Assembly (NCBI RefSeq): GCF_025602895.1
Contig: NW_026516218.1
Span: forward strand, 496,001-560,000
Reading direction: 5' to 3'
Source: Polychytrium aggregatum
Lineage: Eukaryota; Chytridiomycota; Chytridiomycetes; Polychytriales
DNA length: 64,000 nt
The notes under the pieces were generated by a model. The model had not been told where the DNA came from. It saw only the letters and a list, made by a program, of their open reading frames with translations, and made no database searches. How positions within the stretch are numbered: position 1 is the stretch's first letter; each line of letters begins with the position of its first letter. A program made the translations under genes and the position numbers. Positions 22,028-34,329 of this stretch are shown piece after piece.

Positions 22028-23814
22028 ATGGCCAGCGCCGAATCCTCCTCCAAGGCCCTTGCCCAGGACTCGCAGCCTCTGCCGTTCATTCCGCCTTCCC
22101 GCTACGTCCCCCAGGTACCGTCTTTCCGCCGCAGACCCTGCCGCGGGCGTTTTGCCGGCTCTGGCTCAACCGGCTCAACCGGCTCAACCGGCTCTGGCTC
22201 AACTGGCGCTGGCTCAGCCGATCTGTGCTTAGTCTTTTCGATCACGCTCTCATATCCCGCTGTCGCTCTGCACCACCAGGACAAGTACAGCAAATGGACG
22301 TTCTTCATTAGCGCCCTCGTCTCGGTGTTCATTATCGCCTTCCAGATCTACATCATCGTCGTCTACTTTGGACTCAACCCCGACGACCTCGACCTATCGT
22401 ATAGCGATGTCACTTCCGAGATTTTCAGGACAATCATCAACAGCTTCATCATGTACGGCTGCTGCATATCCTGCTGGCCGAAACCGCTTGCCCATTCGTG
22501 CGGCGTATCCTGTCTTCTCGCTTGCCATGTGATTCTGTCTGGCTGACTCATCTGCAAACACCCGCTTCTCGTTTTAGGTACCGAGCATGCTTCCTTATCG
22601 CCTGCATCTTCGGCTCCATCATGACATGGAGCGCTCTGATCTCCAAGAACATTGTCCAGGTCATCTCCGTTGGCATCTACTACGTTGGCGCTGCTGCCTT
22701 TGCCATCATCCAATACGTCCAGTCTCGCCAGTATACATTCACCTCGCTTGATCCCAATTCGGCCGCTGTGAGCCTGGCCGATATTCTCGACAATGGATTC
22801 CACTACTCTGGCTTCTCCAAGTTTGCCGAGGTTTGTTTCTAGCCATCGTGGTCCTGGGACGTTCGAGCAATGATTCTGTCCGCTCCGGCCCTGACTCATC
22901 CCTCGCTCCTTTCTAGGGCTTTGTCATGTACACCAGTGTCGCCCTGACCCTCTTCCTGTTCGGCATGTCCAACGGAATCGCAAATGAGATCCGATGGTTG
23001 CTGTACAAGTACGTCCCTGTCCATCGCACACTCTCGGTCGGCAGCCCCGTTCCACACATATGCTTGCATCCACTTGCACTTTTGTGGCATCCTACCGTCG
23101 TGGACGTGCAGCATACCATTCCGCAATGCCTCATGCTGTGTACTAATTCTGGACATGCGATCCCACTCCTGTGACTCACACAATCTTGGCTGCGATCGTG
23201 TCAACTGTGCCTTTTCGGACGAACCCGCCGTGCTTCCCCTATCCAGGCGCCTCGGTCCCCGATTGAACTTGCGTAGAGCCTTCCTCAACTACCAGATCTT
23301 CATGGCCCTCATCAAATTCAACGCCTTCTTCCTTGTTGTCTACGGCATCCAGGTCACCACTGCCTTCGTGCTCGACCAGACCCTTGCCGTTAATCTGGGC
23401 TACGTTCAATCGGCCGCCAGCCAGCAGCTGCTATACAAGCTGCTTCTCGTCTCGATCCCGCTCGTCCTGATCACCATCACCATGGGCTTCGTCGCCGTCC
23501 ACACCGACCGTGTGCTCTACCTGTGGATCTTTGTCGTCGGATGTGTCGGAACGGTTGCTGGCATCATCTTTGTGATCATCAGGACCAGCTCTTACCAGAC
23601 TCAGGCCAACGGCATGAACGCCTTCTTCATCATGCGGATCTTCCTCTACTTCTTCTCGGGTCTGTCGCTCCTGTTGACGCTGATCACCATGTCCTTCGGT
23701 GTCATCCTCTCCAAGAGCTTTGGATCCAAGCTGGGCCAGTACCTCTACAACCCTTGGAACCCCGAAGTAGAGGAGGAGCCGTCCACCGCTCCGGACGACA
23801 TTGTTTTGGAGTAG
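22028..23814 (+). CDS. UPF0658-type Golgi multi-pass membrane protein
   Basis: Exons 22028-22114, 22280-22452, 22578-22830, 22917-23008 and 23247-23814 give 390 residues. It is a polytopic membrane protein with about seven hydrophobic segments: WTFFISALVSVFIIAFQIYI; FLIACIFGSIMTWSAL with a following VGIYYVGAAAFAI; VMYTSVALTLFLFGM; ALIKFNAFFLVVYGI; LLLVSIPLVLITITMGFVAV; VLYLWIFVVGCVGTVAGIIF; and IFLYFFSGLSLLLTLITMSF. It ends in an acidic cytosolic-looking tail after YLYNPWNPE. The pattern recalls the fungal UPF0658 family, reported in the Golgi of fission yeast; its molecular role is unknown. There is no signal peptide beyond the short polar N-terminus. The assignment rests on topology and motif memory, so the family name is moderately sure while the gene model is sound. 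Confidence 0.75.
22163..22189. repeat. 9-bp tandem repeat in intron 1
   Basis: Three copies of ggctcaacc with flanking degenerate ggctctggctc copies lie in the first intron of the UPF0658-type gene. Confidence 0.8.
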
Positions 23815-24335
23815 ATCCGAGATTCCCCTCCCCCGCTGTGTTTTTTATCTCCTTCAATCCATCTCACGCCGCTCGTCTTTGCCTGTGCTCATCACTGTCT
23901 ACACCTTACACGACCATTCCCTTCTCAATCATGTACTTGTGGTTGCTGTGCTTGTTTCTCCGCCTCGCCCCCATGACATCAGTTAGATCCACGGCCTGCA
24001 CCCTGGTCTGTCGGAACATCCAATTGTTTTGGTCACTCTCCTTCGCTCTCTTGCCTAGTTTTTTGTCTGACTAAAAACACGAACAAGAGCCATCTTGCTT
24101 GCCGACTCACCGGGCCACACCCGATACAAGTCCAACTTTCCCCGGTCGCATCATGCACAATGGCGACATGCGATCTGACGCCGCGATGCGACCACCATGA
24201 TTGCGAGACTGACTCGCTGGCATCCATGTTCCCATGAGGCTCGGACTGAATTAAATCTATGGACAAAGACAAGCGGTAGCCCCAGACGAGAGCGCACATT
24301 GGGTTTCGGGAATCGATAGATATCAAACCGTCGGT
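23815..24335. other. Convergent 3' region
   Basis: About 520 bases between two converging genes (UPF0658-type on plus, SLC25 on minus). It is AT-richer than the flanks and holds their 3' UTRs. Nothing else is seen. Confidence 0.45.
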
Positions 24336-27029
24336 TTACTGGAATAGGCTCTGAAACCAGCACACAGCATAGAATGTCGCCGCGTTCGTCGGGAAGGCCC
24401 GGATCGCCGTTGCGCCAGCGCCAGCAAACAGCGTCCGGATACCTTCCTTGGCAATGATCTGTCGCATGCAATCGAACGTTCCACGATAAGCAGGGGCATG
24501 CACCGAGGCATCGGGAACTGCAACCAAGGCGAGGGGTCAGTGGTGTAGAGTTCAGGAGGAGGGGCGCATGTTTCGGCCTTCCGTCGCCCATGCGGAGTAC
24601 CACGCGCCTGTGGTTCCATGCTTGCTCGATACCTCCCCGAGCGACCATCCTACCGGACTGCAACCGAGTCTTGACAACATCGAAGGGATAGGTGATCATC
24701 CAGGCCATCTGGAGAGGCAGCAAAATGTCAGATTATCCCATGGATCCTCACTGGCACCGTCGCAGAGCGTCTCGCTGGCCGGCTGTCGGATTATCGGTTC
24801 AAGCAGTTGGCTCCCTACCACTCCAGCCATCCCACCGGCAAACAAGAGCCCCGCAGTCGGCTTGTCCAGGGGTGCTCCTTCGGGCACACAGTAGCGGCAC
24901 AGCAGCTCATAGGATGCAAAATAGACACCGTAGCTTGGGGTTTCGCGAATGAGAGTGCATCCAAATCCTCGATAGAACCCGCGGATGCCCTCGGCTCGGT
25001 ATATCTTGCTGCAGCAGTCGAGGGGACCGCGATAGTACGGTGCTGATGATCCGCTTGGTGTACTGAACTGATTCTGCAGCCGGATTTTCACTGCACAAGA
25101 GCGGCGTCCAGCCAAACCCACACCCACACCAGCCCCCGAGATGATAGCGTGATTAGTTCGATCGTGAATCAAGTGCAGTCGTCTCTCCCCGCACAGAGAA
25201 AGAGTCAGCACGTCCATTCATGGATTAGATGCGTTCCTGGCATGACACTTACCGAGCTCCATGGGGCAGCTGGATTTCCGTTTCGCATGCAAATGAACGA
25301 AGGCGGCGGGTTTCAGCGAGCGTTTAAACCCTGTCGTCATGCGGAGATTCGATCAATCGGGCCAGATGCATGCCACACAATCGGGCGACACACCACCGCA
25401 CTGCCGTCGTCGAGCTGTCGACAGATGCTACGCAAGACCATGAACTCAATCGATCTTTTCTCGTCCAAACGATGCCTCTGAGCCCACCTGAAAAATGCAT
25501 TGACAAAGCCCGATCCGTTTCCTGCCCAGAAGATTGTTGCGATGGAGCTCTCTCGGCCATTATCGAGGTGCCGCAGAAACCAGCCGTAGACGCCAAAGAG
25601 CAAGCTGTCGGGGGACGGTTGGCGCCGTAATTGAGTTCGTCGGTAGTCAGATACGTGCAATGAACAGATAGGTCCTTCGAGGAAGTTTTGCTCGATATAT
25701 ACGAGATGTCTCGGCATGCTCGAGCCAACTAGACTCAGCCAAGCCAGGATCCTCCAACGGGGCCAATATTCGCTTTCGTTCCATGCAACTCAGCGGACCA
25801 TGCGACGCTGCCCGAGCCCACCCAGCAATGGAATTTGACCTCCCCACAAACCTGTTGATGACTGCCACTCCAAACAGCGGCGAAGACATGCCTGGCCGGA
25901 AGTAGTACTTTGCATGAATGAGCGAGTTCGCGACCCACAGATACAACCACTGGATCGTGGGCCGATACAGAGCCGCAGCGACAGAAACAAGACCACCCCT
26001 GAACCGGCTTGCCTACCTTTGTACAGGCCTGAAATCTGGCAAAGAGGGCGGAGAAATTTCGAGGTGCAAACAAGATTCGTCAGGATGTCGCCATAGATAT
26101 CATCTGTACGGCCGAACGCACAGCATACGTCTCTGCATCGCAGATCGCCGTCTACCTTCTCCTCCTTGATGATGGTCGCAAAGCAGTCCATCAGATTGCG
26201 GTACCGATGCCCGGATATGGCCTGCGATTGCAATCGAACCCTGAGTGTGGACGAATCGTTGATGGTACGGCGCATGAGCGTCATCATCCTCGCTGTGATG
26301 GCGACAGACGGGCGGGATAGTAAGGACCTGGGTCCGGAATGAGTCAACTTGAAGCAACTTACTTGATGGTATCCTGTGCGCCATTATTCAGTTCGGTCCA
26401 CCGACCAGCCGTTGTATGGCGACTTGCAGGGTCAGTAACGGCAATTCTGACGAATTGCAGCATGTTCCAGGCCCAATCCAACCGCACTTTCATAGATCTC
26501 GTGCCCTGATGAAAGCATGCACCCGGAACCCACCAGAGGATGGCCTGGCAAGATTCAGGTATGTAGTCCAAGAAAAGTCAGCGCGGAAGCGACAGGGTCC
26601 CTGGCATGGCCCCTCCATAAGCAGTAGGAGCAGCAGCACGATACATACCCACCAGGACACCAGAGGTTCTGAAAGAGGAATCCCGGCCAAAACGAGGTCG
26701 GGCGCCGTGAATTAGACAGAGCCCGGCAGAGGAAAGGAGAGCAGCTCCGTGACCTTCATACATGGCTCCGGCTGCTCTCACAAGCACGATGCGATCGCTC
26801 CGAACGAGGATCGTAGCGCGACAGAACTTACCCTGTGAGCGCACCACGGCAGATGGACAAGCGCAGAGCGGGAGTCGAGTTAACGGAGGCAGGTCGAGCA
26901 AACTGCACACGGGTAGGCATGTTGACCGCATCGCAATGGCCACCGAACGAGACTACCTCCAACCACGCCAGCGCCGAAATCGATGGCGATGTGCTTCTGG
27001 CTTGGCACTTCAGTCGATGACGAAGACAT
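24336..27029 (-). CDS. Mitochondrial carrier, SLC25A45/A48-like
   Basis: Inner mitochondrial membrane solute carrier of the SLC25 fold: three repeats of two helices with a Px[DE]xx[KR] signature. The start is taken at 27029 (MSSSSTEVPSQKHIAIDFGA, then GVVGG). The first signature is only partly resolved as DTIKVRLQSQ; DTI and part of K sit on an apparent 11-nt exon at 26363-26373. The residues before it are uncertain. Next come RYRNLMDCFATIIKEEK and GLYKG, then GVYGWFLRHL. The second signature is CPMELVKIRLQNQ, split by an intron, followed by YYRGPLDCCSKIYRAEG and RETPSYGVYFASYE. The third is TYPFDVVKTRLQ, then YRGTFDCMRQIIAKEG and AFPTNAATFYAV. The RETPSYGVYF and PTNAATF blocks resemble the amino acid/acylcarnitine carrier branch. 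The substrate cannot be stated. One 5' exon is unresolved. Confidence 0.8.
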
Positions 27030-28346
27030 GGATCGTATGCTGTCTGTTTCTGCTCCTTGTGGCAGATCGAGGGAAGCTTGGTGAGGCGTCGATGCGACTG
27101 GATAACTGCTGTGAAGATCCAGAGGCAGCAGATTAGTTGTCGAGCCTGAACCATGCGCTAGCCGTTCGATCCAGCCCATGACAATGCGATTCGTGGCCCA
27201 AGGCGTTGCTGGCTGTTAGCTGCGTTGGTATGCCCCAACACGGTTACGCACGAGACCGGGATTGCCAAGATCGGGCGATGTGGGCTCGAGGCTGTGTTGG
27301 CAACAGGCGAGCACGAAAGTCGGAAAGAGCCGACAGACCAGATCGAGATGCTCGACGGGGACAAACAGGCGAGGCCCCGACACGGAGCGGCTGCAGCCAA
27401 CGCATCGAGAAGCAGCGCCTTGCCCCCCGGTCGGAGTCGGGAGGAAGAGTGCCCCACCCCTCGCGGCCGGTCGCCGCCCCGAACAAGCGGCCCACCCCGG
27501 GCGCCCAGTTTCGCTCGGGTGGAGCAAGCGCCTCCTCGCTGGGGGTGGGCGAGTGGGGGGCGCATGGGACGACGACGACGACGACGGAGCAGTAGTTTCC
27601 ACCGAGCCCAAAGAAGTACCTCCGGCTGAGACCAAGGAAGTCGTTTGCACAGAACTCAAGACCGGCTGCTTGGCCGTTCCTTCAGCCCGTCTCGCCTCGC
27701 AAAGCAGTCGGCAAACTCGGGTGAGTTGCGCATCAATACCCAGCACCAGCCAGCGCCCTCCCGATCCATGCCGGAAGTGGTCCACCATGTGACGGTTCAT
27801 GTCAAGACATGGTGCGACACATGGTCTGCTTTGAGGGCGCGCCAGTGCGTTCAGGCTTGGGGTCGTCGTCGGCCACCCCAGATCGGGAGCGCACAGGATG
27901 CCAAGTTGATCCACATCTACGGGGCATGCTGAGCCGTGATGCTGCTGCCTCACGCAGCCTCGGTATCGGCAAAGAGCGAGCGAACAAGCAATCACCAGTG
28001 CTGCTCAATCATCCCAGTACCTCTTCGTCGTATGTCGCCATCCTGCCTCGTCGTCACTGCCATTGTCGAATCGGCGGGTCTCATCAGACATCTCGGCCAA
28101 TATCGATAATGGCAGCGGCCCAGACAAGCCCTCAATGGATGCGAATCAGCCGATCGATTGGCAGCACATATTGAGGGAGCACAGGGCATGTGTGTTCGCC
28201 CCCCGCAGCTCTGATCCTGCACAGAGGCTGCTGATCGTGTTGACTATCCCTGATTGGAATGAGGTGTTGCTCGTCCACATCTCCTTGAAATTGGTCCCCT
28301 GGACCCTCTGGATGCGGTCGTTGCGAGAGCTTTACCAGCTTAGGAT
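27030..28346. other. Divergent intergenic region
   Basis: About 1.3 kb between two divergently transcribed genes (SLC25 on minus, membrane protein on plus). Frames of 120-260 codons occur on both strands but are GC-rich, low-complexity (Arg, Pro, Ser) and without domains. A short (acg)n run sits near 27570-27588. I see no supported gene or RNA. Confidence 0.4.
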
Positions 28347-30839
28347 ATGGCATCGCAACCCGAAAGGACAGGATCGCCTATGCTGGACTCGAGCAAGCCG
28401 GCAGTCGCCCCTGCCACCAACACCCACTCGAGTTCGCGGAGCATCACATATCCAGAACGGCCTGTGTGGACTGAAGTGACTATGGACTCACCAGTAGTCG
28501 ACATCGACAGTCCGGTACCCGTCCCGGACAGCATCGACGAGCCGCTCAAAACAAGCCCTCCCACTACACATTCCCCTAACTACCGCTGGAGCAGCATACT
28601 GAATGTTCGTCCCACGCCTGGAGACTTGCGGCAGCTGGCAATTTGCCTATCAGCTTTTCTCGTGGCTGCGGTGACCTATGCCCTTCTACTAGTACCCTGG
28701 ATATACGTTCGATCTTTGATCCCCGAGTGTGTCAACCAGCTAGATGGCTTTGTCTGCAGCATTCCTCAAAAGCTGCTGTATATCTCCCAGTTCACGCTTC
28801 TGTCGGCTTGCATCTGGACCAGGTCTGTTCCTCCGACTGTCGATTCTCGAATGCGGCGTCAGTCGGTCTGCGGACCACTGTGTGCTCTCTGTCCGCGACA
28901 CTCGTAGAGTCGACATTGATCAGCTCTGCTTTGAACTTGCAGCAATACTACCACGCTCCGCCGCCCCAAGAGCCAGTATACATGGCACATACCCGTCGTC
29001 TTTGGAGTGGCATCGCTTTCAACGTGTCTGTCGCCGATCGTCTTTGATTCGCTGTGGAGTATCACACAGCTGGCGCTGTCGTTGGTGATCTATTCGATTT
29101 TCCTTGTTGTGGGACTGACGATCGTTCCGCGCAAGGTTCCCCTCAAGACCTTCCTCATCTGGATCCAGCCGCTGATGGCAGGGTACTTTGTGTGTTTCAT
29201 CGTTCTTGTGGGAATCTTTGGAGTGGCCTGCTGGAGACTCATGGCTTGGTCGGAAAGCATCGCCGCCAACCCAGTTGCCATCGATATCGAGTACAGTCTG
29301 GCTCCAGTGGCCCTGGGAGGATGCGGCATCTTGGCCCTCTGGGTGCTTGAAAAGTCGCTGTTGCTGGTCGATCGACACTTTGCTGCGCTCGAGAAGAATC
29401 CGCTCCCTGTCAACACAAAGGGCTTCGCAACCCTGCGGGTCATTCATACGAAGAACCTCAGTCGGCCCAGCGGTTGCCGCTCGGCTCTGTCGCGGCGAGG
29501 ACCAGTCCTCCTCGAGTCTCGCATGGCCACGGGCCGGGAAGTTTGGACGTCGGTTCAGCGGGTGCATCTGACTGCCTTTGTGACATCTGCCTTTGCGGTA
29601 AGTGTCTCGGGTGCTTTGGTCGCCCAAGAAGCATGGCAAGGACTTGGCCAGTGTTGAGCCGCTCCCTGGCAGCTACACACTGGTGCATCGCATGAATCGC
29701 CATTCAATCCGGAACGTCCGGCTAACCCGCAACGAGTCCTCTAGGGTGTTCAAACGATCCTCACACTCTCCTCAATGTACAGCTCTCCTCGTACATACGT
29801 GCTCAATCTAACGTTTACCGTACTATTGAACGGTGGGTATGCAGGCCATCGTATGACCGTGAGCACTTGCAAGACACAAGCGGGTTCGATATCGATACTT
29901 GGTTCTTCGACCATAGAGCCAGCAAGTGCCCTCGGCTGAGAAAAGAAACGACAGCGCCGCATGAAGCAGGCATTTGCGTTTCAGCCGAGCCCTTTCAACC
30001 TCCCCCCTCCAACCCATGCTGACTGGCCTCGCTTGCTGCTGCCGACTTGCAACACCAGTGCTGGCGCGGACAAACATCGGCCTCAAGTTGATGCACTACA
30101 CCGGGCTCGAGTTCTCGCTTAGCTCCTTTCTGGAAAAGTCGAGTGTCAGGACGATCTACATTGTGAGTCTGGATGCAGTCGAGCAGTCAGGCGTGCAAGT
30201 GCTGCGGCGCGGCTTCTGTGAGGCTTCCATATGCCAGATCAAGATATGAGCCAGCTGCCCATATGCCACCACTCTGCTGTTGCTGAGGTGCCTGTGACAC
30301 TGAATGAGCAACTTTCGTCGGTACCAGGGTGCCGACATGATTTCGAGTGTGTATCCGCTGATTGTCCTGGCAATGCTCAACATGACAAACTACGCCGGCG
30401 TATTCTCGGTGAGCATACTGCAGCACGACAGCGACATGCGAGGCTGTCGTATCGATATAGGACATGGCTTGCTGAGCGATTTCACAGGAATCCTGCATCG
30501 ACAATGGACCCAATCGGACCAGTGCTGACGCCTCTGCTATTGCGTCGGGAATGCCTCAAGTCCCTTGCCTGCGGTCCGTCCCACGAGCTGTGTCCGTACT
30601 TCAAAATCTCTTGGCAGTTCTGGATTGGCCTGTCGCTAACCAGTCTCCTCAGCGCCATTTTGACCGAGTTCATCAGCGTGCGCTTCACCAACCGGGTACT
30701 GGGCTGCCAGGGGTATTGCTACGTCTACTCGCCCTTCTGGATGTCGGTGTCAAGGCACTTTTGCTCCATTGGGTTTGCGTATGGAGGGCTTGTCGCTGGG
30801 GCGACGGCGATCTTGGCTCGGTCCGGGGCCAACGGATAA
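28347..30839 (+). CDS. Unrecognised multi-pass membrane protein
   Basis: Exons 28347-28822, 28943-29597, 29745-29832, 30059-30162, 30328-30408 and 30561-30839 join in frame to 560 residues. I do not recognise a family. Residues 1-90 are polar and Ser/Pro-rich, probably cytosolic. Hydrophobic segments follow: LAICLSAFLVAAVTYALLL; LLYISQFTLLSACIW; LWSITQLALSLVIYSIFLVV; LMAGYFVCFIVLVGIFGV; LGGCGILALWVLEKSLLLV. A polar loop of about 75 residues carries many Arg and Ser. Then come two or three further segments (VLNLTFTVLLN, SSVYPLIVLAMLNM) and a last pair (FWIGLSLTSLLSAILTEFI, GFAYGGLVAGATAIL). Eight or nine spans are likely. The acceptor of the last exon (after 30560) is the least certain splice site. 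A receptor or transporter-like role is possible but not shown. Confidence 0.7.
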
Positions 30840-31105
30840 GGAGCTTGCACCGGGTTCGCTCCGAAGATGCTGTAATACACTATTGTGGATGCAGGAACAG
30901 CCCGGGGCATGGATTATCCTGCATGGCCGATGCGATATGGTCAATGAGGCGCGTGCGGTGGCCCTGGCCCTGGCTTGAGCGGAGCAATCCAGGCCCCAGC
31001 ATCCGGCCTCGAGGCCGCTGCTCCTTGCCCTGCCGCAAACCACCACCACAAACACCCATCGCAGCGCTCCAGCAGATCGTCTTGTCCGTGTGCGCCGCCC
31101 TGGTA

Positions 31106-31778
31106 ATGTCCGAGCAGACGAAGCATACGCCCCTGTCGCTCCTCACGCCCTACTCTGCCGATATCTCGGTGCGATTCAAGGTCGTCGATTTGCTTGTCCA
31201 AGTCAAGCTGCCAGGTGAGAGCCGGCCTCGCTTTGGCCTTCCCTTTGCTTGCTCGCTGTTGCAGCCGGCTCGCCATGGGTCTCTGGTTTGCGGCGGGTAT
31301 GGCTGTGGATGCTCTCCGTTCTCTCGCCTTCCGACGCCGCTCGACCAGGGCCTGACTCTCCCGACGGCATGTTTTCAGCACACACCCCCAAGCAGCACCG
31401 AGTCGCCGAGTTCCTGGTCGGCGATGAAAGTGGCATCGCCATTGTGCAAGCCAAAGATGGTGAGGAATGGAACGGCATTGGACGGTGACGCTGGAACCGG
31501 AGCGGTCTTACCCATGCTTCGTTTGTCGGGAAGGGGGGGGAGTTGAATGTGGGCCTAACGATCGCAAACCTTTGTGTGTGCCAGACCAGATCGACCGTCT
31601 CGTTGTTGGCGAGACCTTTGTGATGAGCCATGCTCGAGCCAAAATGTACGACGGATACCTGCGACTTGTGTCAGATCCCTTCCAAGTCGAAAGTATTGCC
31701 CTCGAGACACCACTTGAGATCCAGACCCAGACCGACGCCAGCAGTGTGCTTTGGGAGTACGGCACGCCGATCCAATAG
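31106..31778 (+). CDS. OB-fold single-strand nucleic-acid binding protein (At4g28440/SOSS-B-like)
   Basis: Exons 31106-31214, 31379-31459 and 31585-31778 give 127 residues that form essentially one OB fold. Order of strands: ISVRFKVVDLLVQVKLP; RVAEFLVGDESGIAIVQAKD; DQIDRLVVGETFVM; ARAKMYDGYLRLVSD; FQVESIA. The [AE]FLVGDE[ST]G block, DQID and the K-M-[YF]-[DK]-G-x-[LM]-R-L block match small eukaryotic and archaeal single-strand binding proteins of the plant At4g28440 type and, more distantly, SOSS-B/hSSB1. The expected role is binding ssDNA or RNA, for example in repair; the cellular role in fungi is not established. No N-terminal targeting sequence is evident. The gene follows the membrane protein gene on the same strand after about 265 bases. 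All introns are GT-AG. Confidence 0.72.
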
Positions 31779-32212
31779 GCCGCATATCGAGGCGATGCAT
31801 CAGGTCGAGGCGGATCATGTTCGAGAGGACGCAATCGTTGCAATACAGCATTTGAGGACTGCGGTAGATGCTGCCCATTACCCTCGAGGGAAGCCACAAC
31901 TCCTTCGTCACCACCGACCTCCCAGAACAGCTCGTCCATGAGAACGGCGGATCCATTGCAGCCCCCAGAAACTCTGCGACCATGGAGCAAAAGCTTTGCC
32001 GCCGAGGCCATCGACACACAACAGCCAGCATTTTGGGCTCGCGGCGGTTGGAATCGCGGGGGTCGACAAGTCACACTATCCCATTCCTATCACAGAGGCG
32101 ATCTTCCCTGTCCCCACTCAGTCCGGATCGGCTGAGGCGACAACGTGAACGACAGCGAAAACTATGCCCAACGTGTATTTTGTATTCACATTCAACTCAT
32201 GGATACAACTGC
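31779..32212. other. Convergent 3' region
   Basis: About 430 bases between the converging OB-fold gene and RPS19. No coding, RNA or repeat signal recognised. Confidence 0.4.
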
Positions 32213-32893
32213 TTAAGCGTCCTGAGCACGGGCGATCTGAGCAGCAATACTGGAATGGAGCAGCAACAGGTGTGCCAGATGATTAGATCAGAGCGACGCC
32301 TACAGGCACATAGACCGATCCCGTCCAAATGCAGATGCAAATGCACATGCAGACACAGCCATGCAGCTTGCTCAACATACCGATCCAGATCCTTCTGGCC
32401 ATCCTGGGAGATTTGGCGACCGCCGTTGGCGCCCTTCTCAAGAACCTTGATCTTCTCAAGGGACTGCATGACCTTGCGGGCAACGGAGCCGGAGGCCTTG
32501 ACGGTGTGGTGGGGGCGGGTACCACGGTTGACACGGCCACCGTAGTTCTTCTTGAGGCCACCAACTCCAACACCCTGGCGGAGGTAGATGTGGCGGGCGA
32601 CGGAAGCTAGAAGGAAACAAAAAGAGGGATCGCAATTGAGCCACCGCAACACCGGCAGCCGGCGATATCATCAAACAAGGCAGCGTGGAAGCACTGGTCT
32701 GGTCTGGCTGGGACTTACCGGCACGGACGTAGTACCAGTCGGGGTCGTAGGGAGCGAGCTCCTTCTGGGTGCCGGTCTTGACAAGATCGACCCACTTGGG
32801 GACCTCGAGCTTGCCGGTACGCTTGAGGTAAGCAGCGTAGGCCTTGACGAAGGCGTGGGCGTTAACGTCTTTAACAGTGACACCGCTGGACAT
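32213..32893 (-). CDS. RPS19: 40S ribosomal protein S19 (eS19)
   Basis: Cytosolic small-subunit protein eS19, needed for 18S rRNA maturation and placed in the 40S head. Three exons on the minus strand, 32893-32719, 32606-32381 and 32249-32213, give 145 residues, the family length. Blocks in order: [100 protein letters not shown]. The start is the ATG at 32893 (MSSGVTVKD), matching the short yeast N-terminus. The same frame stays open for more than 250 codons upstream, but that sequence is low-complexity and not conserved. The last exon encodes only a dozen residues after the conserved GQKDLDR. Confidence 0.96.
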
Positions 32894-34329
32894 CTGGAGG
32901 GAGGACAGTGGGGTCGGAGCAGTCAAAGAAAGACACGGATCGTCAGAACGGCACATCACTTGGGCATCCTCGGGCACCCAACCCAGGTTTGGGGGCTGGT
33001 CATGTCGATCGAACGACCGGCTCGCTTTCGGATCGGGCAAGTGTACGTCTGTCCAGAGAGAATCCAAACAGCTTTGTTGCTGCCGCTGTCCGAGTTCGAT
33101 AATCCGGCGAGCCAGGAGTGGATCCGCTGGGTCTCGCACGAGCTTGTGAGGCCTCAAAGCCGATCCGACCGGTCGGCTGGAAGGTACACTCTGTTTGCGC
33201 TGGCCAGAGCAGAGGCACCTCGCCTCCTGCCCCCTCTCGCGCATCGAGGCGAGGATCGTCTGGGGAATCGTGGCCCGTCGAATCGCTTGCTTGATCCAGC
33301 CGACCGATCGATCATCCCGTCCACGGGTCGGGTGCTGCCGCACAGCTACTTCGGATGATGCCCCAGTCGAGGACAGCAACTGACGCCGGTTGGTTTTGCT
33401 CGCCGAAGCCAGAAAACAAACCCTGCCCATTTGTTGCCCTCGGCTGCGAGTGTCGCTTCCGCTGCTGGCGGTTGCAGCTTCGACGCCTCGGAATCGGAGG
33501 AGCGCCGGCGACTGTCCCGTCTCGCCCAGCAGAGCCCGTTCGACTTTTTCCTTTGCTTCCTTCCTGTCTGTCTTCCAATCGATGGCTCTTGAGCGAGTCG
33601 GCTGTCTCGTCGATTCTGGCCAGCAACAGCGGGTGCCACGGTCGGCTCCTTCCTCCCCCAACCGACAGGGCGGCCGATTTCCCAGAAATGAAGGGGGAAT
33701 CGAGCGGGCGGTGATGGGTTACCTTTAGTGCTGTGTGTTGGCTGAACTCCGTGAAGGATAGGAATTATATAGCCTCGGTTGAGTCAAGAGGAAGAGGAAG
33801 AGCACGTATTGCCGTTGGGCCGATGCTTTTGGGACGCTGCTGGCACGCCGGTCTGTGTTGCGTGCTCTGTGTCGGCAGAAAAAACTGCGCCACGCATGTG
33901 GCGCACGCATTCTGTGGCGCATGTGTCACGTGTATTGCTGCCTGGGTGGCCTGGCGAGACGAGAAGAGAGCGCAGAGAGAGCACAGAGAGAGCACAGAGA
34001 GAGCGCAGGGTCGGTGGGTGGACATGGACATGGACGTGGACGTGGGAATGGGCATGACCATGAGCATGGGCTGCTGTCCAGAGAGTTTACAGAGATGAGC
34101 GTCGCAGGGGCGTAGCGTGGTGGCCCGGACTCATACAGACGAGCGCAGATCGGTGTTGCGATGAGCAGGAAGAGGCATCGCCAGCATTGGCGGACTACGA
34201 CCCCATAAAGTCCTTCGTGAGATCTGCATGTGTCCGTCATGGTCAGTCCGGTACATGGAGCAACGCAGCGCAAACTTGTTTCCAGCGATCCTCCCCTCGC
34301 TCGCTCGCTGCACAGCTGGGTGTACAATC
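32894..34329. other. Region upstream of RPS19
   Basis: About 1.4 kb between RPS19 and TFA2, both on the minus strand. It should hold the RPS19 promoter and leader. A 250-codon open extension of the RPS19 frame (up to 33661) has no similarity I recognise and is probably non-coding. Simple repeats lie at 33961-34010 (agagagcacag-like) and 34021-34070 (gacatgg-like). Confidence 0.4.
33961..34070. repeat. Purine-rich and CATGGA-type simple repeats
   Basis: Two adjacent low-complexity tracts: degenerate copies of an agagagcacag unit at 33961-34010, then degenerate gacatg hexamers at 34021-34070. Confidence 0.7.

Noticed and set aside
27168-27180. A gttcgatcc run resembling a tRNA B box.
   Set aside because: There is no matching T-arm stem, A box or acceptor stem around it.
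27206-27995. Overlapping frames of 130-260 codons on both strands suggesting a gene between SLC25 and the membrane protein.
   Set aside because: No domain, no consistent splice pattern and equal openness on both strands; better read as a divergent promoter region.
32894-33661. Open upstream extension of RPS19 by more than 250 codons.
   Set aside because: Low-complexity sequence with no conserved similarity; eS19 normally starts at the ATG used here.
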